The position numbers and the translations under genes are program-made. A stretch of DNA of 37,494 nt, taken from Oscillospiraceae bacterium. Lineage in GTDB: Bacteria; Bacillota; Clostridia; Oscillospirales; Oscillospiraceae. The notes beneath the pieces were generated by a model, which worked only from the letters and a program-made list of their open reading frames with translations, did not search any database and was not told where the DNA came from. Positions 21,260 through 30,707 of the stretch are shown in pieces (within the stretch, counting starts at the first letter, position 1; each line of letters begins with the position of its first letter). The stretch is taken from contig JAFODZ010000021.1 in the NCBI GenBank assembly GCA_017380435.1, positions 1-37,494 on the forward strand, read 5' to 3'.

Positions 21260-22757
21260 TTTGACTCCTCACAATCTTCATGCTGGGAGAGCGAACAAAA
21301 TCCGCATCCCGGATAACTACCTTATTGATCCGCTGGAAGGCAGGCAGCTTTTGGTTGACCTGTGCTACTTTTTCCTTCAGATAGCCTTCTACATCGGTGA
21401 TTCCCAGCGCCTTAATAGTCACAGCCCGGGGCAGCAGCTGAATTGCCAGCACCTCCCGACCATCGCTGTTATCGGCATAGACCAGGCAGTCCTGCACCTC
21501 ATCCATTGCATAGAAATAGCTTTCCAGCTCTGCCGGGGAGATATTCTCACCGGAAGAAAGAACAATGATCTCCTTGGAGCGGCCTGTGATATACAGGAAG
21601 CCTTCCTCGTCCATCCGCACCAAATCGCCTGTTTTGAAATAGCCATCAGCGGAATAGGCGATTTCGTTTTCCTCGTCGCCCACATAGCCGCTCATCATGG
21701 TCTTGCCCTTGAGCCAAAGCTCTCCATCGACGATCTTATAGTCGATTCCGGGGTAGATCAAGCCAACAGAATCCGGTTTCCGCATAGCTTCCGGATTGCC
21801 GCTGACCAGGCAGGCACTCTCTGTCAGACCGTAGCCGGGCAGCAAAGTGATGCCGATTTTCTTATACTCCGTTACCAGATAGGGAGCCACTGCAGCTGCG
21901 CCGCAAATGATGGTCTTCATATCTTCGCCCAGCATATTTCTGCCAAACTGCTTGGACAGATTCAGCGCCATCTCCGCCAAAGCGGGTACCAGTACCATAA
22001 TGGTGGGCTTGAAAACCGCAATATCCCGGAACATATCCTTATTATTCCGGCAAATAAACAGGGTGCTGCCGGTGCGCAGAGAAGCCATAAGATTGCGCAC
22101 AAGGCCAAACACATGGGTCAGAGGCAGCACCAACAGATACCGCTGACCGAACACCTCGGGGTAGCCGTAGCAGCCGTTTTTCACGCCCTCCAGGATCGCC
22201 TGGTGGGAAAGCTTTGCGCCCTTGCTCTTGCCGGTGGTTCCGCCGGTGAAAAGAACGGTACAAACCGCCGGACCGGGGCAATCCACGCCAGCCGCGGCAT
22301 CCTCACAGCTCTCGCCACCCTCGATCAGCGGCAGAGCAGGATTTTTGGCCTTGACAATATCCAGTTTTTCCTCCAAAGCACTGCTATAAACCAGCGCCTT
22401 CATACCAAACTTCATGCTGCAGCCAAATACCGTCATATTATCCAAATGGGGCGGCAGCAGAACTGCGCAGGCACCCATCGTTGTGATTGCCAGGTACGCC
22501 TTGGCAAATTCGATGCAGTTGGGCAGATAGACGCCCACCACATCGCCGGGTTTGACACCCTTTTGGGTCAAAAGCGCCCGGAATGAGGCGACCATTTTAT
22601 CCAACTGGGCAAATGTATAGTCCTGTCCATCCACCAGAGCCACCCGGTCGCCATAATTGGCAGCCGCTTCGCTCCACATCTGATTGATACAGGAATAATC
22701 TGTAATTTTCTCAAAAGTTTCCTTGTTGGTATAGGATGCAAAAATGTGTTCTTTCAT
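21252..22757 (-). CDS. Acyl-AMP ligase (fatty acyl-ACP/CoA synthetase family)
   Basis: Stand-alone adenylate-forming ligase of the ANL superfamily, 501 residues. It has the P-loop-like VLFTGGTTGKSKGAKLS near 170-186, GYGLTESACL near 305, the hinge region TGDLVRMDEEGFLYITGRSKEII near 390-412 and the C-terminal lysine motif PSMKIVR, where K is expected to be catalytic. The substrate is a carboxylic acid, most likely a fatty acid given the neighbours; ligation to the adjacent ACP rather than CoA is inferred. The overlap with the ACP start supports this. The upstream neighbour is a PlsC-like acyltransferase, 4 bp away. Confidence 0.9.
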   Translation of the reverse strand: MKEHIFASYTNKETFEKITDYSCINQMWSEAAANYGDRVALVDGQDYTFAQLDKMVASFRALLTQKGVKPGDVVGVYLPNCIEFAKAYLAITTMGACAVLLPPHLDNMTVFGCSMKFGMKALVYSSALEEKLDIVKAKNPALPLIEGGESCEDAAAGVDCPGPAVCTVLFTGGTTGKSKGAKLSHQAILEGVKNGCYGYPEVFGQRYLLVLPLTHVFGLVRNLMASLRTGSTLFICRNNKDMFRDIAVFKPTIMVLVPALAEMALNLSKQFGRNMLGEDMKTIICGAAAVAPYLVTEYKKIGITLLPGYGLTESACLVSGNPEAMRKPDSVGLIYPGIDYKIVDGELWLKGKTMMSGYVGDEENEIAYSADGYFKTGDLVRMDEEGFLYITGRSKEIIVLSSGENISPAELESYFYAMDEVQDCLVYADNSDGREVLAIQLLPRAVTIKALGITDVEGYLKEKVAQVNQKLPAFQRINKVVIRDADFVRSPSMKIVRSQNG

Positions 22758-22761
22758 TTTC

Positions 22762-23430
22762 TTACCTCTTTTTCAAAGTTTCATAAAATTCTGCAAGTGC
22801 AAGCTCCTGCTCCCGAAGGTACTGGCTGATCTTCTGCATTTCATCCACCGTGGGGAAACGGCTGCACATTGTGCCTACATCAATCGGTTCTCCAATCACA
22901 GCTTCCCGGCGACGATACCATTTTTTCAGCGGTACATTATATACCGGCTGAATGGGTACACCTGCTAAAGTAGCCATCAAAACTGCTCCGGATTTATAAC
23001 TAAGAGTCCCCTCTTGCTCGTTGACCTGCCCCTCCGGGTAGATCACGATAGCCTTGCCGGCTTTTAAACGATCTACTACGGCGTGCATAGAACGCATATT
23101 AAAATTCTGCTTATCCACCTGGATACAGCCAACGGTGGTCAGCATCCAGGAGAATAACTTATTTTTATACAGGTCTTTGGTGGCCAGGAAATTCAGCCGG
23201 CGGCGCCAAAACACGCAATAGACCATAATCGGGTCAAAAAAGCTGACATGGTTGGGGGCGATCACAATACCGTCCTTGGGATGGCATTTCTTGCGATCTG
23301 CCGCATAATAAACCTTTGGCCGCATCCAGATCAAACCCGGAATAGAGCCGGTAATTTTTACAAAATCCTGGAAGAATCGGTTTTCCTTAACCGGCTTTGA
23401 TTTCTTCCCGGAGCTGATGGTTGAGTTCAT
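22762..23430 (-). CDS. PlsC-like 1-acylglycerol-phosphate acyltransferase, copy 1
   Basis: Lysophospholipid-type acyltransferase of about 222 residues. Motif I is NHVSFFD (H-x4-D, catalytic His and Asp) and motif III is VIYPEGQVNEQEG; an N-terminal hydrophobic stretch (FVKITGSIPGLIWM) suggests membrane association. Such enzymes esterify lysophosphatidic acid or other lysophospholipids with acyl-ACP or acyl-CoA. I use the ATG at 23430 (gaggg seven bases upstream); an open frame reaches 23511, deeper into the upstream gene. The start overlaps the second PlsC-like gene by 44 bp. Two divergent copies side by side suggest different acyl positions or acceptors. Confidence 0.88.
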   Translation of the reverse strand: MNSTISSGKKSKPVKENRFFQDFVKITGSIPGLIWMRPKVYYAADRKKCHPKDGIVIAPNHVSFFDPIMVYCVFWRRRLNFLATKDLYKNKLFSWMLTTVGCIQVDKQNFNMRSMHAVVDRLKAGKAIVIYPEGQVNEQEGTLSYKSGAVLMATLAGVPIQPVYNVPLKKWYRRREAVIGEPIDVGTMCSRFPTVDEMQKISQYLREQELALAEFYETLKKR

Positions 23431-24028
23431 AGATTTTCCCTCGCAAGCCCTCTGTAATAGCAGCAATATTTTCCTTTTCGCTGCGATTGTCGTCGTACAT
23501 TTGCCACACATCCACAGGCTTTCCTATGATAATATGGTTTCTGCCCTTGCCAAAGTAGTTTCCGTCGGTATAAACGGGGATGATGGGTGCAGAGGATTCC
23601 AGCGCCAGGTAGGCAATACTGGGTTTAAAGGGCAGCAGTTCCTGCAAATCGCCTTTTTGGATCTTGGCCTCGGGATAAATTTCCACGACGCCGCCCTTTT
23701 CCAGCACACCGCAGCATTTCCCCAAAAAGGCGAAATCCGCCGTATTCCGATCCACCCGGATAGATCCCAACCCCTTGATCAGGAATGTCAAAAAGGGATT
23801 TTTTTCGTACATCAGCTCCGCCACCACGCACCGCAGAATACGGCCCGGGAAGAGAAACATCATCGCAGCAAAGTCCCAAATTTCTGTGTGGTTGGAGATC
23901 ACGATAGCCTTGCCCTTGATTTTCTTCCCCTGCACGCTTCTGTCCTCATAATGGACACAGGGCCGGGTTAGCAACATCCAAATAGGCCAGCCGGTAATTT
24001 TTACAAACGCATTAAACAGCCAAACCAT
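23387..24028 (-). CDS. PlsC-like acyltransferase, copy 2
   Basis: Second PlsC-type acyltransferase of the operon, 213 residues from the chosen start. Motif I is NHTEIWDF (H-x4-D). Motif III is degenerate, EIYPEAKI instead of the common YPEG. The IRVDR segment and a terminal PVYTDG motif fit the family. It is only loosely similar to copy 1. The start is uncertain: ATG 24028 is twelve bases after aaggagg, while 24040 and 24052 are in-frame ATGs placed too close to or before that site. It overlaps the transporter gene. The altered motif III may mean a different acceptor. Confidence 0.82.
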   Translation of the reverse strand: MVWLFNAFVKITGWPIWMLLTRPCVHYEDRSVQGKKIKGKAIVISNHTEIWDFAAMMFLFPGRILRCVVAELMYEKNPFLTFLIKGLGSIRVDRNTADFAFLGKCCGVLEKGGVVEIYPEAKIQKGDLQELLPFKPSIAYLALESSAPIIPVYTDGNYFGKGRNHIIIGKPVDVWQMYDDNRSEKENIAAITEGLRGKIYELNHQLREEIKAG

Positions 24029-25892
24029 TGGTTTCGGCATCCTCCTTCGCATAGATGCGGTTCAAATCGCTCTGCATAATGGCCATTGCCACAACATTGA
24101 CACCCATCAGCGGCAGAATCAAGCCGGAGATGACAAGCCAAACAGTTTTATCTTTAATGGTAACCCCCCGCTCTGCGGCTGCGCGGATCAGTTGCTTGTG
24201 GGCAGCAACCACCACAAAGATGCCACCGAAAGGAATGGCGCAGCCAACCAGCCACTTAAGCAGGTTCAAGCCCTTGCCGGTGTATTGCTTGATACTGCGC
24301 AGCAGCATACCGGCCCAAATAAAGCCAAAGATAAAACCGGACAAAATGGACAGGCCGATCTGAACAAAGATGACCTCCTGCCGATCTACAGGCTGCTTCT
24401 CATTCTCAAATCTGGAAATATCCAGGCTGGGATCAAAACGCTTAAACTCCTTAGCAACCACATTGGGAGCAAAGTCCTTGGGCATAGTAAATGCCAGGAA
24501 GAAGCCAAGCACGCAAACGATGCAGACAATAAAAGGTACACTCAAAGTACCGAAATTGAACACCTGCGCAGCATCCACGCCAAACTTAGATGCAGCATCG
24601 GCAGCATTTTCGGCAAAGATGAATCCGCCGCCCTTGGTGGTAAATACATTCTTAATGCTCTCGTAGATCAAGCCGCCGGATACCGCACCTACCACAGAAG
24701 TGGTAACTGCATTGGCAGCAAAATACATAGCAGAGTGGTTTTTGCCGGTGAGCTGTTCCTCCACGCTGGAGATCTGCGAGGTCGCCATGTAGGGCATCAT
24801 AAAGAATGCACCGATTGCCCAGCTTCCCACCACACCGCCGACGCAGGCGATGATCATCTGTACCGGCTTATTGCCGCCGGTCACAAAGGTAGATGCGAAG
24901 AAGAAAGACATAATGGCCACAGCAAAGGCCAGCAGGCAGGTCTGATAAGTAAAGCGGATGCCTTTTTGGGCCTTCAGCTTATTAAAGAAGTACAGCATCA
25001 CAGGCACAGGTGCAAACGCACAGGTATTGGCAATAGCCATCTCTGCGCCGTTAAATCCCATACCGCCGATAATCATAGCATTCATACCCACCAGGAACAT
25101 CTGCAAACCGAAGAAGGTGCAGCAGTTGACTGCTGTCCAGCTTAGGAACACCCGGTTGCTAAAGGTCAGCTTCAGGCTCTCGGTTATGGAAATCTTCTTG
25201 GGAGCTTCGCCGCCCCGCTCGGGATAACCGTACTTCTCACCCTCTTTGATCAGGAGAATGGGAATGACCATAGTCAGCATAAGCGGCAGGCTCAGCAACG
25301 CAAATTTATCAATATGCAAACCAGTACCACTGAGAATCAGAGGAACCAATGCATACACCAGGCAGTAGGAAATGGTATCGAAAAATGCCTTATAGCCGGA
25401 AACCCGCAGTCTTTGCGGCTCATCGCAGCAAACGGTAGATAAAGAACCGTAAAAAGCAATGAGGTTCATGGTATAGGTGGAGAAGAACACGATGCACCAC
25501 AGGAATATCCAAATTGTGTTGAACATCTGCTTTTCCGCACCGCCAACAGGCAGCCAGCACATTGCGTAAGCCAGCACCATCGGCAGGAAACACACGGCGA
25601 TCACAGGCCGGGTACGACCCCATTTGGTGGACAGATTATCCGCAATGTGGGCAAAGGGAATGTCAATAATGCCGTCAAATGCCTTGCTGATGGCATATAA
25701 AATGGGGAAGATCGCCGGTGCAATAAAGCACACACCGGAGGCAATGGCCTGCTCAGTCTGATTCATACCCAAAGCCGCGGGGTTCAGCGCATCGGTAAAG
25801 TATGCGCCCATCAAAACCATCAGAAAGTTGGGGCCGAAGCCGGAAAGAGCAAACAGGAATTCCTTCCAGTTTTTGTTTAGCGATTTAACCAT
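24012..25892 (-). CDS. MFS transporter of the GPH (MelB/MFSD2-like) family
   Basis: Polytopic membrane protein of 626 residues. The first roughly 470 residues show twelve hydrophobic helices and the GPH-family signature AISKAFDGIIDIPFAHIADN...KWGRTRP near helix 2-3. A long C-terminal part adds two or three helices (LSGFIFGFIWAGML, LLKWLVGCAIPFGGIFVV) not found in ordinary sugar symporters. GPH members carry glycosides, but eukaryotic MFSD2A of the same family imports lysophosphatidylcholine. Inside an operon of acyltransferases and acyl-AMP ligases, a lysolipid or lipid-intermediate substrate is more plausible than a sugar (inference). ATG 25892 lies nine bases after aaggg; a TTG at 25901 abuts that site. 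It begins 5 bp after the upstream ligase gene. Confidence 0.85.
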   Translation of the reverse strand: MVKSLNKNWKEFLFALSGFGPNFLMVLMGAYFTDALNPAALGMNQTEQAIASGVCFIAPAIFPILYAISKAFDGIIDIPFAHIADNLSTKWGRTRPVIAVCFLPMVLAYAMCWLPVGGAEKQMFNTIWIFLWCIVFFSTYTMNLIAFYGSLSTVCCDEPQRLRVSGYKAFFDTISYCLVYALVPLILSGTGLHIDKFALLSLPLMLTMVIPILLIKEGEKYGYPERGGEAPKKISITESLKLTFSNRVFLSWTAVNCCTFFGLQMFLVGMNAMIIGGMGFNGAEMAIANTCAFAPVPVMLYFFNKLKAQKGIRFTYQTCLLAFAVAIMSFFFASTFVTGGNKPVQMIIACVGGVVGSWAIGAFFMMPYMATSQISSVEEQLTGKNHSAMYFAANAVTTSVVGAVSGGLIYESIKNVFTTKGGGFIFAENAADAASKFGVDAAQVFNFGTLSVPFIVCIVCVLGFFLAFTMPKDFAPNVVAKEFKRFDPSLDISRFENEKQPVDRQEVIFVQIGLSILSGFIFGFIWAGMLLRSIKQYTGKGLNLLKWLVGCAIPFGGIFVVVAAHKQLIRAAAERGVTIKDKTVWLVISGLILPLMGVNVVAMAIMQSDLNRIYAKEDAETNGLAV

Positions 25893-25897
25893 CTCGT

Positions 25898-27826
25898 TCA
25901 ACCCTTCTTCTTTGTAATATACTGGCAGCAGGCCTTGACCGTGGTCAGAGGCTGCTCCTGGTTGGTGATATCCACGCCGTATCGCACCAAAATGCTGTCC
26001 TTGAGCATAAAGTAATCCAGGCTTGTGCCTCCCAGATCTGTAAAGAAATCATCCGTAATGCCGATCTGAAGCTCTGGTTTTCCCAAAGCCTGCGCAAAGC
26101 ACTGACACAACGCTTCTTCCGTTTGGGACAGCAGCTGTTTTCTGTGGGTATCCATTGTATGGGGCGTGAGAATGAAAAATTCTCCCCCATCGTATTTCCT
26201 TGCCACCGTCCGGCGGCTGAGCTTGAATTCCGCCTCGCCCATCAACGGGGTGGCGGTAACTGCTATTTTCTTCACTTCGCCGGTCAGCTTTGCCTGCAGC
26301 AAAGCCTGCCGCAGCGCCTGGGTGATGACCTGCAAGGTTTCATCGTCGCAGCAATCCGGCGCATAGGCAATCAGTACCGGGCCTTCCTTTTTCGATTGAA
26401 ACAGGCACAGCTGCTGGCAGCTGTCCACCTTCAGCTTGCTCTCAACCAGCACCGGGTTGATATTTTCGCCGTTTTCGCATACGATCAGATCGTCTGCTCT
26501 GCCGCCGAGATAGAATCTGCCCTTTTCCATTCGGGCCACATCCCGGGAGTCAAACCATTGCTCCGGGTCGGTCACCGTAACCGTTTCGCCGCAGACAATT
26601 CGGCTGGCCATCGCCTTGCTACGGATCAGCAGCTGTCCGTCCGGGGCGACAGCATACTGCACATGGGTAAAGGGTTTTCCCACAGCCCCCCGGTTGCGTA
26701 CGGACTTTTTATGGGAGGTCTCCACCGATGTGATGCCTACCTCTGTCATGCCGTAACCATTAAACAGCGGATAACCGATTCCGTTGTAAAATTCCAGCGT
26801 TTCCCGGGCAATTGCACTGCCGCCGGTGATCATACACTGCACGCTGGGACCAAAGCTGGCATCCCGCACTTCCCGAAACACCCGCTTTGCCAACCAGGAG
26901 CCGGGGTTCCCCGTGCGATTGCACAGCTTCAGAAACAGTGCAAACCGCCGATAAGTCTGCTCGGAGCGGGAACGGATCTTCCGCTCCGCCTCCCGATGCA
27001 CCGATTCCCAAACCATAGGCACCGCAAAAATATGGGTGACATTGTGCTTGCGAATGGTAGCCAGAATGGTAGTCGGACTCATATCCTTCAAAAAAACAAA
27101 GCTGCGGCTGAAAAAACCGAACCAAAGATATACTGCCATAAAGCCGAATACATGGTATAGTGGCAGCAGCATCAAATGTTTGATCTGTCCCTCGTAGCTG
27201 CGAACAATGTCCGGGCATTTTTGAACAATGTCATAGCTGCTGCACACCTGATAATAAAAATTATTGCCCGTATAGGCGCACAGCTTAATGTGCTCCGAGG
27301 TGCCGGAGGACATAAAAATCACTTCTGAGCCAAAGTCGCCCCAATCCGCAGCCGGCTCTCCCCGCACCAGAATATCGTCGGCAATCAAAGTATTCACAGA
27401 AAACATCTTGCCGTCAGAAATCACCGTTTGAATGCCATGCTCCTGCAGAAGCTGCTCCAAGATGGCGGTATCCAGCCGGGTATTCATCAGCAGCGGGCGG
27501 CAGCCGCACATCAGCACCGACCAAAATGCCACCAGCCACTGCATACTATTGTCCATATAGATACCCACTATGGTATCCTTTTTAGGATTTCCCAAAGCTG
27601 CGCGAACTGCAGGCGCCGTTTCCTCGATCCACTGCCGGAACTGACCGTAGGTCAGTTTCTTGATTCGGTAGCCATCGGTATATTCGGCCATAACATTATC
27701 CCGCTCTGAAAACATCATTTCATAAAGGGTTTTGTAATTTTTCTCCTGGTTCTCGTAGAGCGCCAGCTTTGCCTGTACAAAAGACTGAATATTGGGATGG
27801 TTGCCAATATCCTTCACTTTTCTCAT
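25898..27826 (-). CDS. Acyl-AMP ligase with C-terminal acyl carrier domain
   Basis: First gene of the lipid operon, 642 residues. Residues 1 to about 545 form an ANL adenylating enzyme: the P-loop region appears as IFMSSGTSEHIKL (divergent from SGTTGKPKG), with YGMTEVG, a hinge SRDVARMEKGRFYLGGRADDLIV and a late lysine in EAEFKLSRR. A carrier domain fills about 560-642, with the phosphopantetheine serine predicted at S602 in DLGGTSLDYFML. The architecture resembles an NRPS-like loading module or a fatty-acyl-AMP ligase with tethered ACP. The altered P-loop raises the question of full activity. ATG 27826 follows aaaggaga; the frame extends to 27892 without a better start. Confidence 0.88.
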   Translation of the reverse strand: MRKVKDIGNHPNIQSFVQAKLALYENQEKNYKTLYEMMFSERDNVMAEYTDGYRIKKLTYGQFRQWIEETAPAVRAALGNPKKDTIVGIYMDNSMQWLVAFWSVLMCGCRPLLMNTRLDTAILEQLLQEHGIQTVISDGKMFSVNTLIADDILVRGEPAADWGDFGSEVIFMSSGTSEHIKLCAYTGNNFYYQVCSSYDIVQKCPDIVRSYEGQIKHLMLLPLYHVFGFMAVYLWFGFFSRSFVFLKDMSPTTILATIRKHNVTHIFAVPMVWESVHREAERKIRSRSEQTYRRFALFLKLCNRTGNPGSWLAKRVFREVRDASFGPSVQCMITGGSAIARETLEFYNGIGYPLFNGYGMTEVGITSVETSHKKSVRNRGAVGKPFTHVQYAVAPDGQLLIRSKAMASRIVCGETVTVTDPEQWFDSRDVARMEKGRFYLGGRADDLIVCENGENINPVLVESKLKVDSCQQLCLFQSKKEGPVLIAYAPDCCDDETLQVITQALRQALLQAKLTGEVKKIAVTATPLMGEAEFKLSRRTVARKYDGGEFFILTPHTMDTHRKQLLSQTEEALCQCFAQALGKPELQIGITDDFFTDLGGTSLDYFMLKDSILVRYGVDITNQEQPLTTVKACCQYITKKKG

Positions 27827-27895
27827 AGGACTCCATCTCCTTTCCCTCCGGTGCATCCGATTGCCTGCGCCGTGAAAATTCGGATATTTCATAAT

Positions 27896-27924
27896 ATCTT
27901 AACATATTGTGTCGAAAAAATCAA
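27896..27924 (-). promoter_or_regulatory. Probable promoter of the seven-gene lipid operon
   Basis: On the minus strand: ttgatt (27919-27924), 17-bp spacer, taagat (27896-27901), about 70 bp upstream of the first ATG. The -10 matches consensus at four of six positions. Confidence 0.55.
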
Positions 27925-28013
27925 TTATTTACATGGTATCCCAGGGATGATTCTTTCCGAATCAGACTGCAATGGACAATTTAACTTTTTTTAAGCTCTT
28001 GCGAAAAAAAAGG

Positions 28014-28042
28014 TTGTAATTTCCTACACCCTTTGCTAAAAT
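28014..28042 (+). promoter_or_regulatory. gdhA promoter
   Basis: ttgtaa (28014-28019), 17-bp spacer, taaaat (28037-28042). The element is flanked by two copies of tttaactttttt (about 27980 and 28046), which might be a regulatory direct repeat. Confidence 0.75.
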
Positions 28043-28068
28043 GAGTTTAACTTTTTTACAGGAGGTAA

Positions 28069-29409
<1,341 letters not shown>

Positions 29410-29413
29410 TAAA

Positions 29414-29446
29414 AATTTCCCGGGTGGATCACTCCACCCGGGAATT
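29414..29446. terminator. Bidirectional terminator gdhA/galE
   Basis: Stem aatttcccgggtgga / tccacccgggaatt with a 4-nt loop and A/T-rich flanks between the convergent gdhA and galE genes. Confidence 0.9.
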
Positions 29447-29450
29447 AATT

Positions 29451-30467
29451 TTATTCTGCGTAACCTTTGGGGTTTTGGCTTTGCCAGTTCCAGGAATCCC
29501 GGCACATATCCGTCAGATTCTTGGTAGCTGTCCAGCCCAGTACCTCGGCACTCTTGGCAGGATCTGCATAGCAGATAGCCAAATCGCCGGGGCGGCGGTC
29601 AGTAATTTGGTAAGGCACCTTTACGCCGTTTGCTTCTTCAAAAGTATGTACCATATCCAGCACGCTGTAGCCAATGCCGGTACCCAAATTGAACACTTCG
29701 CAGCCTTTATTCTCCTGTACATACTTCACGGCAGCCACATGGCCCTTAGCCAGATCCACCACATGGATGTAATCCCGCACACCGGTGCCGTCGGGGGTAT
29801 CGTAGTCATTGCCGAAGACACTGAGCTTTTCCCGGCGGCCAACTGCCACCTGGGTGATGTAGGGCATCAAATTATTGGGGATGCCTCTGGGGTCTTCACC
29901 GATGCGTCCGCTTTCGTGGGCGCCGATGGGGTTGAAGTACCGCAACAAAACAATACCCCACTCCTTATCTGCGTTAGCCATGCCGGACAGAATCTGCTCT
30001 GTCATATACTTAGTCCAGCCATAGGGGTTGGTACAATGACCGGTGCGGCTGGTTTCCTTCAGCGGCATTTCATTGTCCGCAGTATAGACCGTTGCAGACG
30101 AGGAGAAGATGATATTCTTCATCCCGGCTTCTTTCATGACCTTAGTCAAAACCAGAGTAGAATTGAGGTTGTTGTCGTAATACTCCCAGGGTTTTGCCAC
30201 GCTCTCGCCCACTGCCTTCAAACCGGCAAAATGAATGACACAGCCCAGCTCATTTTCCGCAAAAATCTTCTTCAGCAGAGCCTCGTCCCGGACATCGCCC
30301 TCGTAAAACTTCACCGTTTTTCCGGTAAGCTCCTCCACCCGGTTCAGACTTTCCGCGTTGGAGTTACACAGATTATCCACGACTACAACACCGTATCCCT
30401 CATTCAAAAGTTCGACACAGGTGTGAGATCCGATATATCCTGCACCGCCGGTTACCAAAACATTCAT
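29451..30467 (-). CDS. galE: UDP-glucose 4-epimerase
   Basis: Interconverts UDP-glucose and UDP-galactose (Leloir pathway and surface-glycan precursors). The 338-residue product is of the normal length. It has the NAD motif TGGAGYIGSH at 6-15, SSSATVY with the catalytic Ser, NPYGWTKY with the Tyr-x3-Lys pair, and the C-terminal GWTATKNLTDMCRDSWNWQSQNPKGY. I place the start at ATG 30467, seven bases after ggagg; a directly preceding ATG (30470) and a longer frame to 30521 are less likely. Promoter upstream. Confidence 0.96.
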   Translation of the reverse strand: MNVLVTGGAGYIGSHTCVELLNEGYGVVVVDNLCNSNAESLNRVEELTGKTVKFYEGDVRDEALLKKIFAENELGCVIHFAGLKAVGESVAKPWEYYDNNLNSTLVLTKVMKEAGMKNIIFSSSATVYTADNEMPLKETSRTGHCTNPYGWTKYMTEQILSGMANADKEWGIVLLRYFNPIGAHESGRIGEDPRGIPNNLMPYITQVAVGRREKLSVFGNDYDTPDGTGVRDYIHVVDLAKGHVAAVKYVQENKGCEVFNLGTGIGYSVLDMVHTFEEANGVKVPYQITDRRPGDLAICYADPAKSAEVLGWTATKNLTDMCRDSWNWQSQNPKGYAE

Positions 30468-30499
30468 CATACAACCTCCAAAATAGAAATTTCGAAAAC

Positions 30500-30528
30500 A
30501 TTTTACCACGGCAAAAATCAAATATCAA
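30500..30528 (-). promoter_or_regulatory. galE promoter
   Basis: On the minus strand: ttgata (30523-30528), 17-bp spacer, taaaat (30500-30505), 33 bp before the galE start. Confidence 0.7.
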
Positions 30529-30542
30529 TCCCTAAAAGCAAA

Positions 30543-30659
30543 TATAAATGATAGTTTACCTTATGATCTATCGTATAAAATCGTAGGGGCGTTCTTTGAA
30601 CGCCCGCGGGCGAACACAGTTCGCCCCTACAGGTAATTCGTAAGATAAATTCCAATTGG
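30543..30659 (+). repeat. Palindromic MITE/REP-like repeat, family 1, copy C
   Basis: About 117 bp. The core twin hairpin is identical to copies A and B. The left end (tataaatgatagtttacctta) is diverged and resembles that of repeat D; the right end (ttccaatt) resembles copy A. It lies between galE and the peptidase gene. Confidence 0.85.
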
Positions 30660-30707
30660 CTGCACACGGGATACCCCTGCGGCATATATTAGTCGGAGGG
30701 GATAATT

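Noticed and set aside
20025..27826. Nonribosomal peptide or polyketide cluster
   Set aside because: Two adenylating enzymes, carriers and a PPTase are present, but there is no condensation, ketosynthase or thioesterase domain; two PlsC-type enzymes point to lipid work.
30683..30691. Sigma-K-like -10 (catatatta) before the M14 peptidase gene
   Set aside because: The pattern fits CATAnnnTA and an AC lies at about the right distance, but the start would fall within the ribosome-binding site; too close to be convincing.
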